Assembly (NCBI GenBank): GCA_003142855.1
Contig: PLNW01000162.1
Location: forward strand, 111,501-175,500
DNA: 64,000 nt
Direction: 5' to 3'
Origin: Myxococcales bacterium
Lineage (GTDB): Bacteria; Myxococcota_A; Polyangia; Fen-1088
In this document: positions 28,274 through 37,586 of the stretch, piece by piece
How positions within the stretch are numbered: position 1 is the first letter of the stretch
How the letters are laid out: the number at the start of each line of letters is the position of its first letter
Program-made: the position numbers and the translations under genes
Notes under the pieces: model-generated
Told to the model about the DNA's origin: nothing
What the model saw: only the letters and a program-made list of their open reading frames with translations
Databases searched by the model: none

Positions 28274-30271
28274 CTAGTTCAAGGCCACGGTGATCTCGGC
28301 GCCACCCTTGACCAACGACGCTGTAGTGGTCACTGTCTGCGCGCCCACTGTCACTGAAACCGTGTAGTCACCCAGATGGCCGTTGGCCACGTAGGCGCCT
28401 GTGTCGTCGGTGCTGCCCCCGGTGCACGTCCACCATTGATTGAAGACGAGATCGTAGTAGGCGACGCCGGCGGGCTTGAGCTTCCAGTCTTGGGTAAAGA
28501 GAGGCGCGTTCTTCTTCGAATGGGCGCCATCCCAGAAGCCCCACATGACAAATCCCGCCACCGCTGGATGGCTGTAGAGCACGGTCATGAAGTCACGCGT
28601 GTAGTCGCCGGCCAAGAGGAAATCGGTGATGGTGATGTCGTATTCGGTGACCCACAGCTCCTTGTAGGCGCCAAAACGATCCAGCAGCGTCATCAGGTCA
28701 TCGGGCGAGGTGAGCGCGGTGGCGAAGTGACCCTGGAGTCCGATCCCGTCGAGCGGCGCATTGCGCGCGATGAGGCCCTTGATGATGCGCTCGTATTCAT
28801 CGCGATGAGAGGTCGTGCCGCCGCCGCCTTCGAGAATGGCGTAGTCATTGATGAACAGCTTTGGCTTGGCATCGATGGCGCGGGCTTGGGTGAACCAGGT
28901 GGCCATTTCGTCGAGGCCCGCTTCGCAGTTGGGTGTGGTGCAATTGCCGAGGAGGTCGGTGATGTCGTGGTTGTCGAATGGCTCGTTGACCACATCCCAG
29001 TGGTCGACCTTGCCCATGAGCGCGGTGACTTCGTCCTGGATGTGTTGATTGACCGTGGTTCGCAGGTCCGCTGCCGCGAGCGTCTTGACGGCCGCCGGAG
29101 AATTTTTCCAGCTTGGCCAAATCAGATTGTGCCCTCGCGTACGCAGACCATGCTGGTCGGCCCAATCAATGCTCGCGACACCGAGAGCCAGATTCCAGCT
29201 GGGGCCCCAATCGCCGGCCACGGATTGCCACTTGAGCGCATTCTCCTCGACCGAGATGTTGAAGAGACTCGGAAGATAGCTGCGATAGGTGTCCCAAGGG
29301 TTGGCCACACCGCCATCGGGGCTGGCGACGCCGCCATCGCTGGACGCGCCGGGAAGGAAGTCGTGTCCTGCCTGGGCGGTTCCGAAGCCGAACGCATTGC
29401 GGATCATGTTGACCGAGACCTGCGCGTTGCTGACTGGGGCGCCCTGGGCGTCCAGCACGTGCACCGTGAGATCGGCCATGCGATTCTTGGCGATGTTGGC
29501 GGCCGCGACCGCACGCCAGGGAGCGTTGGCGTCGCGCCCGTCGTAGGTGACCTGCGTGACCGGCAACTGCCATAGCGAAAGCGACGTTCCGTAGTCGACA
29601 GCAGCGAACCCGGCGAGCTGGAGGATTTGGTTTGCGTAGTTCAAACTGAACGTGAACTCCGCGGCGCCCGCCGCGTGGCTTGCGCTGGCCTTGAAGGGCA
29701 TAAAGTACTGCGTCCAGATCGGGCCCGGCGTGATATCGAGCGATACCTCGCCTGTGTAGGGAGTGGTGTTGACTTGAAATGCGGCGTGGGTCGCACACAC
29801 CGCGGTTTCCGCCAGCGATTGCTCGCACCGCGCCCAGAAAGAAACCAGGACGACGTCACCGGCCGCCACCGCGGCGATGGTATTGATGTAGTTGCCCTTG
29901 TCCCAAGTGTTGCCCGTGGCGGTGGTGGTCACGTACTGGATGGCCTGCGTGAAACTGTGACCGGTAACGTCGACGACGGTTTGAGAAACGCCGCCATAGG
30001 AGGGCGGGGTCACGATGCCCGCTGCAATCACGCTGGTGCCGCCCTCGGGAATGGTCGTCACGGCGGAAGCTTCTGCGGGCACCGAGAGAACGGTCGGCAG
30101 GACGGTCGAAGGAAAGCACGAGCTAGGCGCCGTCAGAGTGGGTGTAACCATCGCCACGTCAGGGGCAGCCGCGGCTGCGACGGCGGCGTCGGCTTCTTGA
30201 CTTGGACTCACCGAGACGGAGCCGCAACCAGCGAAGACGATGACTGCAAGAGGCAGAGAGACAAAGCGCAT
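28274..30271 (-). CDS. Lipoprotein GH10 endo-1,4-beta-xylanase
   Basis: The 665-residue product has a lipoprotein signal with lipobox VFAGC (Cys16), then an N-terminal beta-sandwich likely to bind carbohydrate (about 75-240), then a GH10 barrel (about 270-600). Catalytic motifs are HWDVVNEP (acid/base Glu near 429) and LWVTEYDI (nucleophile near 540), with HNLIWPSW and GFVMWGFWDG. A small C-terminal beta domain ends TTASLVKGGAEITVALN. The start at 30271 has GGGAGG 5 nt upstream; a longer frame upstream is rejected. The enzyme would cleave xylan at the cell surface. It is a single gene between unrelated neighbours. Confidence 0.93.
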   Translation of the reverse strand: MRFVSLPLAVIVFAGCGSVSVSPSQEADAAVAAAAAPDVAMVTPTLTAPSSCFPSTVLPTVLSVPAEASAVTTIPEGGTSVIAAGIVTPPSYGGVSQTVVDVTGHSFTQAIQYVTTTATGNTWDKGNYINTIAAVAAGDVVLVSFWARCEQSLAETAVCATHAAFQVNTTPYTGEVSLDITPGPIWTQYFMPFKASASHAAGAAEFTFSLNYANQILQLAGFAAVDYGTSLSLWQLPVTQVTYDGRDANAPWRAVAAANIAKNRMADLTVHVLDAQGAPVSNAQVSVNMIRNAFGFGTAQAGHDFLPGASSDGGVASPDGGVANPWDTYRSYLPSLFNISVEENALKWQSVAGDWGPSWNLALGVASIDWADQHGLRTRGHNLIWPSWKNSPAAVKTLAAADLRTTVNQHIQDEVTALMGKVDHWDVVNEPFDNHDITDLLGNCTTPNCEAGLDEMATWFTQARAIDAKPKLFINDYAILEGGGGTTSHRDEYERIIKGLIARNAPLDGIGLQGHFATALTSPDDLMTLLDRFGAYKELWVTEYDITITDFLLAGDYTRDFMTVLYSHPAVAGFVMWGFWDGAHSKKNAPLFTQDWKLKPAGVAYYDLVFNQWWTCTGGSTDDTGAYVANGHLGDYTVSVTVGAQTVTTTASLVKGGAEITVALN

Positions 30272-30428
30272 GCAAACCTCCCAAAAGGGGGACGGATCGT
30301 ATGAATAGGAGTCCACGGACGTGCCCAAGGGGTCAGAAATCTGCGTAGGCCGGCGCATAGTACTCCATCCTAGCCCGAATGATTCTTGCCGCGCGACCGG
30401 GCGTCCTCCAAGCTTGGCCCCGGCAATC

Positions 30429-31289
30429 GTGAGCCAGGAAACCCCGCCGCCCCAACTCGACTTGAGCCCGCTGCCGGGTAAGCAGACGGGCCGCAATCTG
30501 CCCGATCTGGTCGGCCTGATGCAGCGGCTGCTCGCGCCCACTGGCTGCCCCTGGGACCGCGAACAAACCTTGCAGTCGTTGCTGCCCTACCTGGTCGAGG
30601 AGACCTACGAGGTGGTGGACGCCTTGCAATCGGGCGATGTGCGCGACCATGTGGAGGAACTGGGCGATCTGCTGCTGCAGATTGTTTTTCAGGCCGAGCT
30701 ACGCCACGCCGAGGGTGCCTTCGGGATCGACGACGTGGTGAGCGGGATCGTGGCCAAGCTGGTGCGTCGTCATCCTCACGTGTTCGGCGAAGCGCAGGCC
30801 AAGACGTCGCAAGCCGTGCTGGTCAACTGGGCCAAGCTCAAGGCAGTCGAGAAGGCGAAGAAGGGACGCAAGGGCGCGCTCGATGGAATTCCGCGTAGCG
30901 CGCCGGCTTTGGTGCGCGCCACGCGCGCTGGCGAGAAGGCGGGCGCGGTGGGTTTTGACTGGCCGGATGCGGCTGGGGTGCGCGACAAAGTGAGCGAGGA
31001 GTTGGCCGAGCTGGACCAGGCCTGCCAGTCCGGCGATCGCGCGCACATGATGCACGAGCTGGGCGACACGCTTTTCGCCCTGAGCAACTTGGCGCGCAAG
31101 CTGGGGCTGGACGCAGAGAATACCCTGCGTGAGGCGACCGACCGCTTCGCCCGTCGCTTCGGCCACATGGAGCAGGCGCTGGAGGCCGAGGGCCGCACGG
31201 TCGCGTCGGCTTCGCCCGAGGAGCTGGAGAAACTTTGGCAGGCCGCCAAGCGCGTGCCGGGCATCGATGTTCCCGACTCTGTTGAGTGA
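30429..31289 (+). CDS. mazG: Nucleoside triphosphate pyrophosphohydrolase MazG
   Basis: MazG hydrolyses (d)NTPs to monophosphates and pyrophosphate, cleaning the pool and lowering ppGpp under stress. Two tandem MazG helical domains are present: the first with LVEETYEVVDAL and HVEELGDLLLQIVFQAE, the second with VSEELAELDQA and HELGDTLFALSNLAR. RHPHVFGEA between them is also typical. The GTG start at 30429 gives 286 residues, close to the family size; an upstream ATG would add 36 unrelated residues. Confidence 0.93.
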   Translation: MSQETPPPQLDLSPLPGKQTGRNLPDLVGLMQRLLAPTGCPWDREQTLQSLLPYLVEETYEVVDALQSGDVRDHVEELGDLLLQIVFQAELRHAEGAFGIDDVVSGIVAKLVRRHPHVFGEAQAKTSQAVLVNWAKLKAVEKAKKGRKGALDGIPRSAPALVRATRAGEKAGAVGFDWPDAAGVRDKVSEELAELDQACQSGDRAHMMHELGDTLFALSNLARKLGLDAENTLREATDRFARRFGHMEQALEAEGRTVASASPEELEKLWQAAKRVPGIDVPDSVE

Positions 31290-31309
31290 CGCGCCCCAAG
31301 CCCTATAAT
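31282..31309 (+). promoter_or_regulatory. Sigma70 promoter for the CHASE2 cyclase, likely leaderless
   Basis: TTGAGT (31282-31287) and a perfect TATAAT (31304-31309) are 16 nt apart. The ATG of the cyclase begins at 31318, only 8 nt after the -10, where transcription normally starts. The mRNA would thus be leaderless or nearly so, and no ribosome binding site is present. The -35 lies at the very end of mazG. Confidence 0.6.
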
Positions 31310-31317
31310 GCGCGGGC

Positions 31318-33471
31318 ATGAACCTGCGGGCTGCTCTTCGTCGCAACCGGCTGGCCTGGGGCTTTGCCGTGGGGCTGGCCGCGGCGCTGGTGGTGTTGAT
31401 CGGGCACGCAGGGGGCGTTTGGCGCACCGTCGAGCTGAAGACGCTGGACGCCCGCTTTCGCGCTTTTTCCGGGACGCGCCGGCCCAACCCCGACGTGGTG
31501 GTGGTGGCCCTCGACCAGAAGAGCATCAATTTCTATCGCCGCAAGATGCAGGTGGGCTGGCCCTGGCCGCGCAGCTTCTACCAGATCCTGGTCGACTACC
31601 TCGCACAGGGCGGGGCGCGTGCGGTTCTCTTTGACATGTATTTTTCCGAGCCGTCGTCCGACAGCAAAGAGAGCGACGGCGCCGAGGTCGATGCGGAATT
31701 TGGCGCGGCCATCGCGCGCGCGGGAACGGTTCATCTCGCTGCGCAGATGCTCGCCGACGCCGATGCCGAGCAGAACAACGACGTCAGGCCCGAGGCGCGC
31801 CTGCTGTGGCCGGCGCAAGCCGATCTGCCCACGCGTCCTGGTGTGTTTCGCAACGCCATCCTTCCCCTCGCGGTATTGCAAGCCGGAGCGGCTGGACTGG
31901 GCGTGGTGAACTACGTCGAAGACGAGGACGAGATTTGCCGACGCGTGCCGCTTCTCCACCGTTTCTCGGAAGGGGTTCTGCCCAGCCTCGCCTACAGCGC
32001 ATACGCGGCCGCTGCGGGCCAAGGTCGTGCGGCGCCGGCCGCGCTCGGCATACCCCTAGTCGGCCCGGATTTCCTTCTCACCTGGTACGGACCGGGCGGG
32101 CCCGACGGAAACTTCCCCTACTACTCGGCGCACGCGCTCATCGTATCGGCGGCCAAGCTGCGGGTCGGCGAAACTCCGGATCTGGCGCCCGCCACCTTCA
32201 AGAACAAGATCGTCGTCGTGGGCGGGACGGCGGCGGGCCTCTACGATGCACACAACACGCCCATGGCGCGCCAGCAGCCGTTTCCCGGCATGGAGATCCA
32301 CGCTACGTTGCTGTCCAACTTGCTCAACCGCGATTTTCTGCGGCCGCTCGACGGCCGGCTCGCCACGGCGTGGACGGTGATCCTCGCCGTGATGGTCGGC
32401 GTGCTCTTCATGCGCGTGGGCCGGCAGTGGGTAGCCTTGCCGCTCATCGCGCTGGTGTTGGCCGGCGCGGTGGGGGCGGCCTTTTTCGTGTTCCGCACCC
32501 GCCTGCTGTGGGTACCCATCGTCGAGCCTCTCGCGGCGGGCAGTCTCAGCCTGGTGTTGGCCGCTCTGCTCAGCTACCAGATCGAAGGACGACGCCGGCG
32601 CGAGGTGCGCAGCGTGTTCTCGCGCTATCTGGCACCCGAGGTCGTGCGCGAGCTGCTCGCTGACCCGGACCGGATCGGCTTGGGCGGTAAAGAGGTGGAA
32701 GCCACGGTGTTCTTCTCCGACGTGAGAGAGTTCACCCGCATCTCGGAGAAATTGCCGCCTCAGGTGCTAGTCGGCTACCTCAACCAGTACTTCGACGCCG
32801 CCAGCCAGGCCTTGCTCTCGCACAAGGCCCTCATCGACAAGTACATCGGCGACGCCATCATGGCCGTGTTCGGTGCACCGGCCGAGGATCCGGGGCACGC
32901 GCGCAACGCCTGCCTGGCAGCTCTGGCCATCGCTGAGCAGGGACGACAGGCGCCCAGTGGCGATCCCGATCGCCCTGTGTTCTTCACCCGCATGGGGCTC
33001 AACTCGGGGCGCCTGGTGGTAGGCAACGTTGGTTCCCACTTGCACCTGGCGTACACCGCCATCGGCGACAACGTGAACCTAGCCTCGCGCCTGGAAAGCG
33101 TGAACAAGCAGTACGGAACGCAGATCATGATCTCCGAACCGACCTGGCGGGCAGCCGGTGATGCCATCGAAGCGCGCGAGATCGATTTCATTCGGGTCAA
33201 AGGCAAGGTGCTGCCCACGCGCATATACGAGCTGGTCGCGGCCAAGGGCCAGCTCACGGCGCAACAGCAAGACCTCCACGCCGCCTTTGCCGAGGCGCTG
33301 GCTGCCTACCGGGCGCAGCGCTGGGACCAGGCGGTGGCGGGATTCCAGAAGGTGTTGCACATCATCCCCACGGACGGCCCGGCGCAGGTGTTCATCAAAC
33401 GCTGCGAAACCCTGCGCACAGCCCCGTTGCCTCCTGACTGGGACGGCGTCTACAAACTGGAAACGAAGTGA
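31318..33471 (+). CDS. CHASE2-domain class III adenylate cyclase
   Basis: A 717-residue membrane sensor: one N-terminal helix (about 15-33), extracytoplasmic CHASE2 domain (35-340, containing PDVVVVALDQKSI, WPWPRSFYQILVDYL and NKIVVVGGTAAGLYD), three membrane helices (about 345-430), and a class III nucleotide cyclase domain (about 455-650). Metal-binding aspartates lie in FFSDVREFTRIS (near 467) and KYIGDAIMAVFG (near 510); YTAIGDNVNLASRLE completes the site. A short TPR-like tail follows. It would produce cAMP in response to an unknown outer signal. Such CHASE2 cyclases are common in myxobacteria. Convergent with the next gene, 1 nt between stops. Confidence 0.95.
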   Translation: MNLRAALRRNRLAWGFAVGLAAALVVLIGHAGGVWRTVELKTLDARFRAFSGTRRPNPDVVVVALDQKSINFYRRKMQVGWPWPRSFYQILVDYLAQGGARAVLFDMYFSEPSSDSKESDGAEVDAEFGAAIARAGTVHLAAQMLADADAEQNNDVRPEARLLWPAQADLPTRPGVFRNAILPLAVLQAGAAGLGVVNYVEDEDEICRRVPLLHRFSEGVLPSLAYSAYAAAAGQGRAAPAALGIPLVGPDFLLTWYGPGGPDGNFPYYSAHALIVSAAKLRVGETPDLAPATFKNKIVVVGGTAAGLYDAHNTPMARQQPFPGMEIHATLLSNLLNRDFLRPLDGRLATAWTVILAVMVGVLFMRVGRQWVALPLIALVLAGAVGAAFFVFRTRLLWVPIVEPLAAGSLSLVLAALLSYQIEGRRRREVRSVFSRYLAPEVVRELLADPDRIGLGGKEVEATVFFSDVREFTRISEKLPPQVLVGYLNQYFDAASQALLSHKALIDKYIGDAIMAVFGAPAEDPGHARNACLAALAIAEQGRQAPSGDPDRPVFFTRMGLNSGRLVVGNVGSHLHLAYTAIGDNVNLASRLESVNKQYGTQIMISEPTWRAAGDAIEAREIDFIRVKGKVLPTRIYELVAAKGQLTAQQQDLHAAFAEALAAYRAQRWDQAVAGFQKVLHIIPTDGPAQVFIKRCETLRTAPLPPDWDGVYKLETK

Positions 33472-33472
33472 A

Positions 33473-33721
33473 TCAGACTTTCTCGTCGGACGGCGACGCA
33501 GGGCCGGGCAGGATCCCAGTCCCGTCAGGGTTCTCGCCCGGCGGAGGCTGAGGGCCGGGCACAATCCCGGCGATGTCGGGATCTTCGCCCGGCTCTAGAG
33601 CGCCGCGCTTCTCTCGCTCTTGCTGGCGCTGGAGCAGACGTTCAGCCTTTTCCTTCTGCCATTGCTGGCGGCTGATCTCCTTCTTGCGCTTTTCAGCGGC
33701 GCTCTTGTTGAATGGCTTCAC
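33473..33721 (-). CDS. Small basic protein with duplicated Pro/Gly tail
   Basis: An 82-residue product from the GTG at 33721, seven nucleotides after the stop of the RRM gene. The first half is very basic and helical (VKPFNKSAAEKRKKEISRQ, then Gln/Glu/Arg-rich), resembling an RNA- or ribosome-binding tail. The second half is an acidic tandem repeat: EDPDIAGIVPGPQPPPGE followed by NPDGTGILPGPASPSDE. I recognise no family. Position suggests coexpression with the RNA-binding protein. A longer in-frame version that overlaps the RRM gene antisense-free but out of frame adds only Ala/Val low complexity and is rejected. Confidence 0.6.
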   Translation of the reverse strand: MKPFNKSAAEKRKKEISRQQWQKEKAERLLQRQQEREKRGALEPGEDPDIAGIVPGPQPPPGENPDGTGILPGPASPSDEKV

Positions 33722-33728
33722 GGATGGT

Positions 33729-34097
33729 CTACCAGCGCTCCCCTCGACCGCCGCCACCGCCGCCACGACCACCGCGGCCGCCGCGACCACCGCCACCGCC
33801 GCCGCCGCCGCCGCCAAAGCCGCCACGACCACCGCCGCCGCCCGCGGATCGCTCACGCGCCTCGTTGACAGTCAGCGTGCGTCCCTGGAAATCCTTGCCG
33901 TTGAGGTTGGCAATGGCGGCTTCTGCGCCGGCATCGGTCGCCATCTCGACAAACGCAAAGCCGCGCGGCCGGCCACTTTCCCGATCCATGACCAGCTTGG
34001 CCTCGGTCACTTCGTGGCCCGTGCCCGCGAATAGGTCGTGTAGATCCTGCTCGTTAGCCGAGTAGGGCAGGTTGCCGACGTAGAGTCTCTTTCCCAT
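33729..34097 (-). CDS. RRM-domain RNA-binding protein with Gly/Arg-rich tail
   Basis: A single RNA recognition motif (residues 1-80) with RNP2 LYVGNLPYS and RNP1 GRPRGFAFVEM, followed by a Gly/Arg-rich tail (about 85-122) built of GGRGG-type repeats. This is the architecture of cyanobacterial and myxobacterial Rbp proteins, cold- or stress-related RNA chaperones. Start ATG at 34097 has an AAGGAGAAGG ribosome-binding region. The following small basic gene starts 7 nt downstream. The tail is encoded by simple GGC/CGT repeats prone to length change. Confidence 0.94.
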   Translation of the reverse strand: MGKRLYVGNLPYSANEQDLHDLFAGTGHEVTEAKLVMDRESGRPRGFAFVEMATDAGAEAAIANLNGKDFQGRTLTVNEARERSAGGGGGRGGFGGGGGGGGGGRGGRGGRGGGGGGRGERW

Positions 34098-34271
34098 GGT
34101 TCCTTCTCCTTGTGCCAGGTTCTCATTCTCAGTCGACTACCCAGCAGCGGCTTCGCAAGGAACCCAAGTGGGCGACGATCAGAGTATTCCATCCCAAGAT
34201 GAGCCGGTTGCGCGCAAGAGTCCAGATTTTTTTGGCGCGCTCGCCTGGCGCCTTTCATGCAGCTTGCGTAC

Positions 34272-34937
34272 CTAACGCCGCACGGCGTGCTTCAGGCGCG
34301 GGGCCGGCTTCGGATCTCCAGGCCAAGGCCAGCTTGCGCGTGCCTCGGGCGGCAGGTGGCCGTGCCGGCGGACGTATGCGGCCACGAAGGCGTGCGTGAG
34401 CGGGTTGACATAGCCGCCACCTCCCAACGGGCCGAAGTCCGCCTCATAGCGCCGAGCGATCTCATCGAACAGAGCGTCCCGGTGTGCCTTTGCACAGATG
34501 CTGGCTGCCGCGACCGCCGTGTGAACCGACTCACCCCGATTGCGCGCTTCGAGATGGGGATAGCGGGCGGCCAGCGGCGAGAACAGGCATTGCCCGTCCG
34601 CGACGATGCGACGACAGATTGGAGCGCGCTCGATCAGGCGCACGGCGCGTTCTCTCTCCAGCAGGTTGAGAGCGTGGCGGCTGACGTACTCGTCGATGGT
34701 TTCCACGCTGCAGACTTCCACACCGACCCAGCTCGCCAGTTCCTCGACGGAATTCTTGAGGATGGCGCGGGTTCGCCGCGCACTCACTGACGAACCAAAT
34801 GCTTTGGAATCGCGCACTCCTTGCTTGGCCAGCAGATCCGCTGCCTTCTCGTCGAGGACGACCGCTGCCAGCACCATGGGACCGAGCGCCGGACCCCGGC
34901 CTGCCTCGTCGATGCCAAGCACAAGGTGGCTCATCAT
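34272..34937 (-). CDS. rnhB: Ribonuclease HII
   Basis: RNase HII cleaves ribonucleotides in DNA-RNA hybrids. Motifs: GIDEAGRGPALGPMV (catalytic Asp/Glu), VRDSKAFG, and the later catalytic region ESVHTAVAAASICAKAHRD. At about 221 residues it fits the family. The ATG at 34937 overlaps the stop of the upstream dynamin-like gene (ATGA); two other nearby ATGs are possible. It is the last gene of the M48-dynamin-dynamin operon, an odd setting for rnhB. Confidence 0.92.
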   Translation of the reverse strand: MMSHLVLGIDEAGRGPALGPMVLAAVVLDEKAADLLAKQGVRDSKAFGSSVSARRTRAILKNSVEELASWVGVEVCSVETIDEYVSRHALNLLERERAVRLIERAPICRRIVADGQCLFSPLAARYPHLEARNRGESVHTAVAAASICAKAHRDALFDEIARRYEADFGPLGGGGYVNPLTHAFVAAYVRRHGHLPPEARASWPWPGDPKPAPRLKHAVRR

Positions 34938-37561
34938 CTGCACTTTGCCACCAACGCAGCCAACGGGCCGGCCAAACGGGCATCAATCAGCGCATCGGCC
35001 ATCGCGTGCCGGGCCGCCTGCAACGCCAGGTCAGCGCGGGCCTTGGCAAGAACCGCGCGTATCTTGGCGGCCAGGGGCGCGAACAGCTCAGCCTCGGCGT
35101 CGGGCATCCGCCGCGTGAGTATCACAGCCGCGGCATCGACGTCAGCACGGCCTCTTGTTTTGCTCAGGACCTGCTGCAAGAAACGCTCGGCCACGCCGCC
35201 GGCCAACATGCCGCGGGCATAGGCGGCGAACTGGTCCACCGCTGCGGCAATGGGTAGCTCAGGGGCTCCGGCTGCGGCGGCGAGCAAGGCAGCCTTGCTT
35301 GACTCGGTCGCGCTGCTGATCACCTCATCGAGCTGGTCGAGAAGAAACTCCTCGTCGGCCGCTAGACCAGGGGAATCGCCCAGCGGCCAGGCGCGCGGTT
35401 GGGCCATGGCCAGCGTCTCGGCGGCTGCGCGTCGGAAGCCGTCATCCAAGTTCGCCGCAAGACTGAGCCGCTCGCTCGCCAATGCTGCCTTCAGGCGCGT
35501 GTCGCTGGCATCCAGGTCAGCGCGGCGGTGTCCCAGGTGGGCCTGCCAATCTACGACCGGACGCGCGGCCTGGACCAGGTGGCCGGCCTCCTCGGCAAGA
35601 CGTGCCAAAGCCGCGCTTGCGCTCGCCTGCTTGAGCGCATGTGTGTGTTGAAAGAATCGTTCGTGCAGGGCTGCCTGCACAGCCGGCAGGCCGCTCCTTT
35701 CCAAGCGCGCACCGTCGCCGGCAAGCTGGGCCGCAAACGCGTCGCGCGCCGAGAGCGGCACCAATGCTTCCACCCGGTCGGCCAGCGTCGCGGCGATGTG
35801 CCCGAGCAGGGCTGCGACATCGTCTGCACCCGCTTGATCCGCCTTGTTGAGCACGCCCAGCACGCGCTTGCCCGCCGCGTGCGCCCGGTCGAGGACGCTG
35901 CGCTCACTCGCCTTGCCCGCCTGGGTTAGCGAGAAAATCCACACAATGGCATCTGCCTCGACGAGAAACGCGCGCACCACGCGCTCGTGCTCGGGCCGCA
36001 ACGAGTTGGTGCCAGGCGTGTCGACGACCTCGATTTCTTGCAGCATAGGCAGCGGGTGGAAGGTCTCGACCATGCGCACGGCACTCGCCGCAGCGTCGTC
36101 CAGGTCGGCAACGAATGTTCTGATTTCGGTGTCGCTGCGTTCCTCGACGCGGCCGTCGTGAAAGTGTATGCGTCCGCCGGGCGGGCCAAAGCGAAGGACG
36201 TTGATGGTGGCCGTGGTGGGCGTGACGCCCACGCGCGCGATCTCGGCGCCGCACAAAGCATTGACGAAAGACGACTTGCCCGCATTGAACTCGCCCATGA
36301 CTGCGACCAACAAGGGGCGATCCACAGCCTCGGCCGCGCGCAGAACCGCGGGAAGCAGCGGCTGCAGCTCAGGCCAGCGCGTGGCCAGATCGCAAGCAAA
36401 GGCAAGCAGGCCGCGAAGGTTGTCCGGCGGTGGGGCGGCCGGAGCCAGGGCCTGCGCCACCAATCGTCGCGCGGCCTCGGTGGTAGCCAGCGGGGCCAGC
36501 ACCAGCAAGTCGGATTCGCGTGCCGTACCGTCGAGAAACGCACGCACGCTGGCGGCTAGCGATGGATCCGAGTCGGCATGGCTCAGGCAAGCCCGCTCCA
36601 ACGCCTCGCGATCTTGGGCTGCCAGGGCCAGCCGCACGACCGTCGCCGCCGGCGCAGGCGTGCCCAATTCTGCCTCGCGCTTGGCTGCGGTCAGAGCCCC
36701 GGCAAAGTCGCGCTTCGCTTCGGCCAGGCTGCGCCAGGCCGCCAGCACGACCGCGTCCTCGGGATAGGCAGCCAAGGCTTCTGCCGCCAGGGCGGTGGCC
36801 TCCGGCATGTGCCCGGTGGCGGCCAGGCGCTCGACCAGGGCTGCCTGCACGCGCGCTCGACTTTGGGCTTGCCAGGGAAGCTCGGCCAGGGCCGCACGCA
36901 GCAGGCCCTCGGCCGCCTCAGCCTCGGGGCAGGCGCGCGCTGCTTCGACGACTAGATTCGCGTCGTCACGTGCGCCCGAGGCTTTGGCTTCGATCAAGTC
37001 CTGGGCAGCGTGCATGAGCCAGCGCCAACCGTCGCTTGCCCCTGCGGCCAGCAGGGCGCGGCCCAGGTCAGCTGCGATCATGCGGTCGCGGGGACAGGCC
37101 TCGGCCGCCTTGCGCAGCTCGCGTACGGCTTCGCCGTGACGGCCGGCGTGCATGGCCAGGCGCGCCCGGGCCGCGTGCGCACGACCACGCAGCTCGGGCT
37201 TGGCCGTGCCCGAGAGCACGCGGCGAAGCGCGTCCCGCGCCGGTTGCTCGCGACCCAGGCGAGCCAGGGCTTCGCCCAGCCCCAGCCATCCCTCGACGGA
37301 ATCCTTGGCCAGGTTGACAGCCCGGCCGTAGGCCTCGACCGCGGCCTCGTCGTGATCGCGGCGGCTGCGCACCTCGCCCAAGGCCAGGAGCACGGCGGGC
37401 AGTTCTGGATAGTCGTCAGATAGCCCGAGCAGGCGCGCTTCTGCAATCACCAGCTCGCCCTCGTCCGCGCAAGCCAGAGCCTGCGCGATCTCCTTGCGCG
37501 CGGCCTCGGGCAAGGCCTCGCCGCCAGTCAGCGTAGTGCGGAGTTCGTCGAGCAGACCCAT
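34934..37561 (-). CDS. TPR-fused bacterial dynamin-like GTPase
   Basis: The 875-residue protein has an N-terminal TPR-like helical region (about 1-390), then a dynamin-family GTPase domain: G1 GEFNAGKSSFVNAL (near 421), G2 TPTTATINVL, G3 VVDTPGTNSL, G4 LNKAD. The C-terminal 280 residues are helical (stalk) without an obvious membrane segment. Bacterial dynamins remodel or tether membranes and often work as pairs. The neighbouring gene, 25 bp upstream, encodes a second dynamin with membrane helices, so this one is likely the soluble partner. The stop overlaps rnhB by ATGA. TPR fusion to a dynamin is unusual. Confidence 0.85.
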   Translation of the reverse strand: MGLLDELRTTLTGGEALPEAARKEIAQALACADEGELVIAEARLLGLSDDYPELPAVLLALGEVRSRRDHDEAAVEAYGRAVNLAKDSVEGWLGLGEALARLGREQPARDALRRVLSGTAKPELRGRAHAARARLAMHAGRHGEAVRELRKAAEACPRDRMIAADLGRALLAAGASDGWRWLMHAAQDLIEAKASGARDDANLVVEAARACPEAEAAEGLLRAALAELPWQAQSRARVQAALVERLAATGHMPEATALAAEALAAYPEDAVVLAAWRSLAEAKRDFAGALTAAKREAELGTPAPAATVVRLALAAQDREALERACLSHADSDPSLAASVRAFLDGTARESDLLVLAPLATTEAARRLVAQALAPAAPPPDNLRGLLAFACDLATRWPELQPLLPAVLRAAEAVDRPLLVAVMGEFNAGKSSFVNALCGAEIARVGVTPTTATINVLRFGPPGGRIHFHDGRVEERSDTEIRTFVADLDDAAASAVRMVETFHPLPMLQEIEVVDTPGTNSLRPEHERVVRAFLVEADAIVWIFSLTQAGKASERSVLDRAHAAGKRVLGVLNKADQAGADDVAALLGHIAATLADRVEALVPLSARDAFAAQLAGDGARLERSGLPAVQAALHERFFQHTHALKQASASAALARLAEEAGHLVQAARPVVDWQAHLGHRRADLDASDTRLKAALASERLSLAANLDDGFRRAAAETLAMAQPRAWPLGDSPGLAADEEFLLDQLDEVISSATESSKAALLAAAAGAPELPIAAAVDQFAAYARGMLAGGVAERFLQQVLSKTRGRADVDAAAVILTRRMPDAEAELFAPLAAKIRAVLAKARADLALQAARHAMADALIDARLAGPLAALVAKCR

Positions 37562-37586
37562 GGACAGGCGATCCGTATCTTCGGTT

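Noticed and set aside
28376..29575. 399-codon plus-strand frame opposite the xylanase
   Set aside because: The minus strand has GH10 catalytic motifs and a lipobox.
33712..34065. Pro/Arg-rich plus-strand frame
   Set aside because: Complement of the Gly/Arg tail of the RRM protein.
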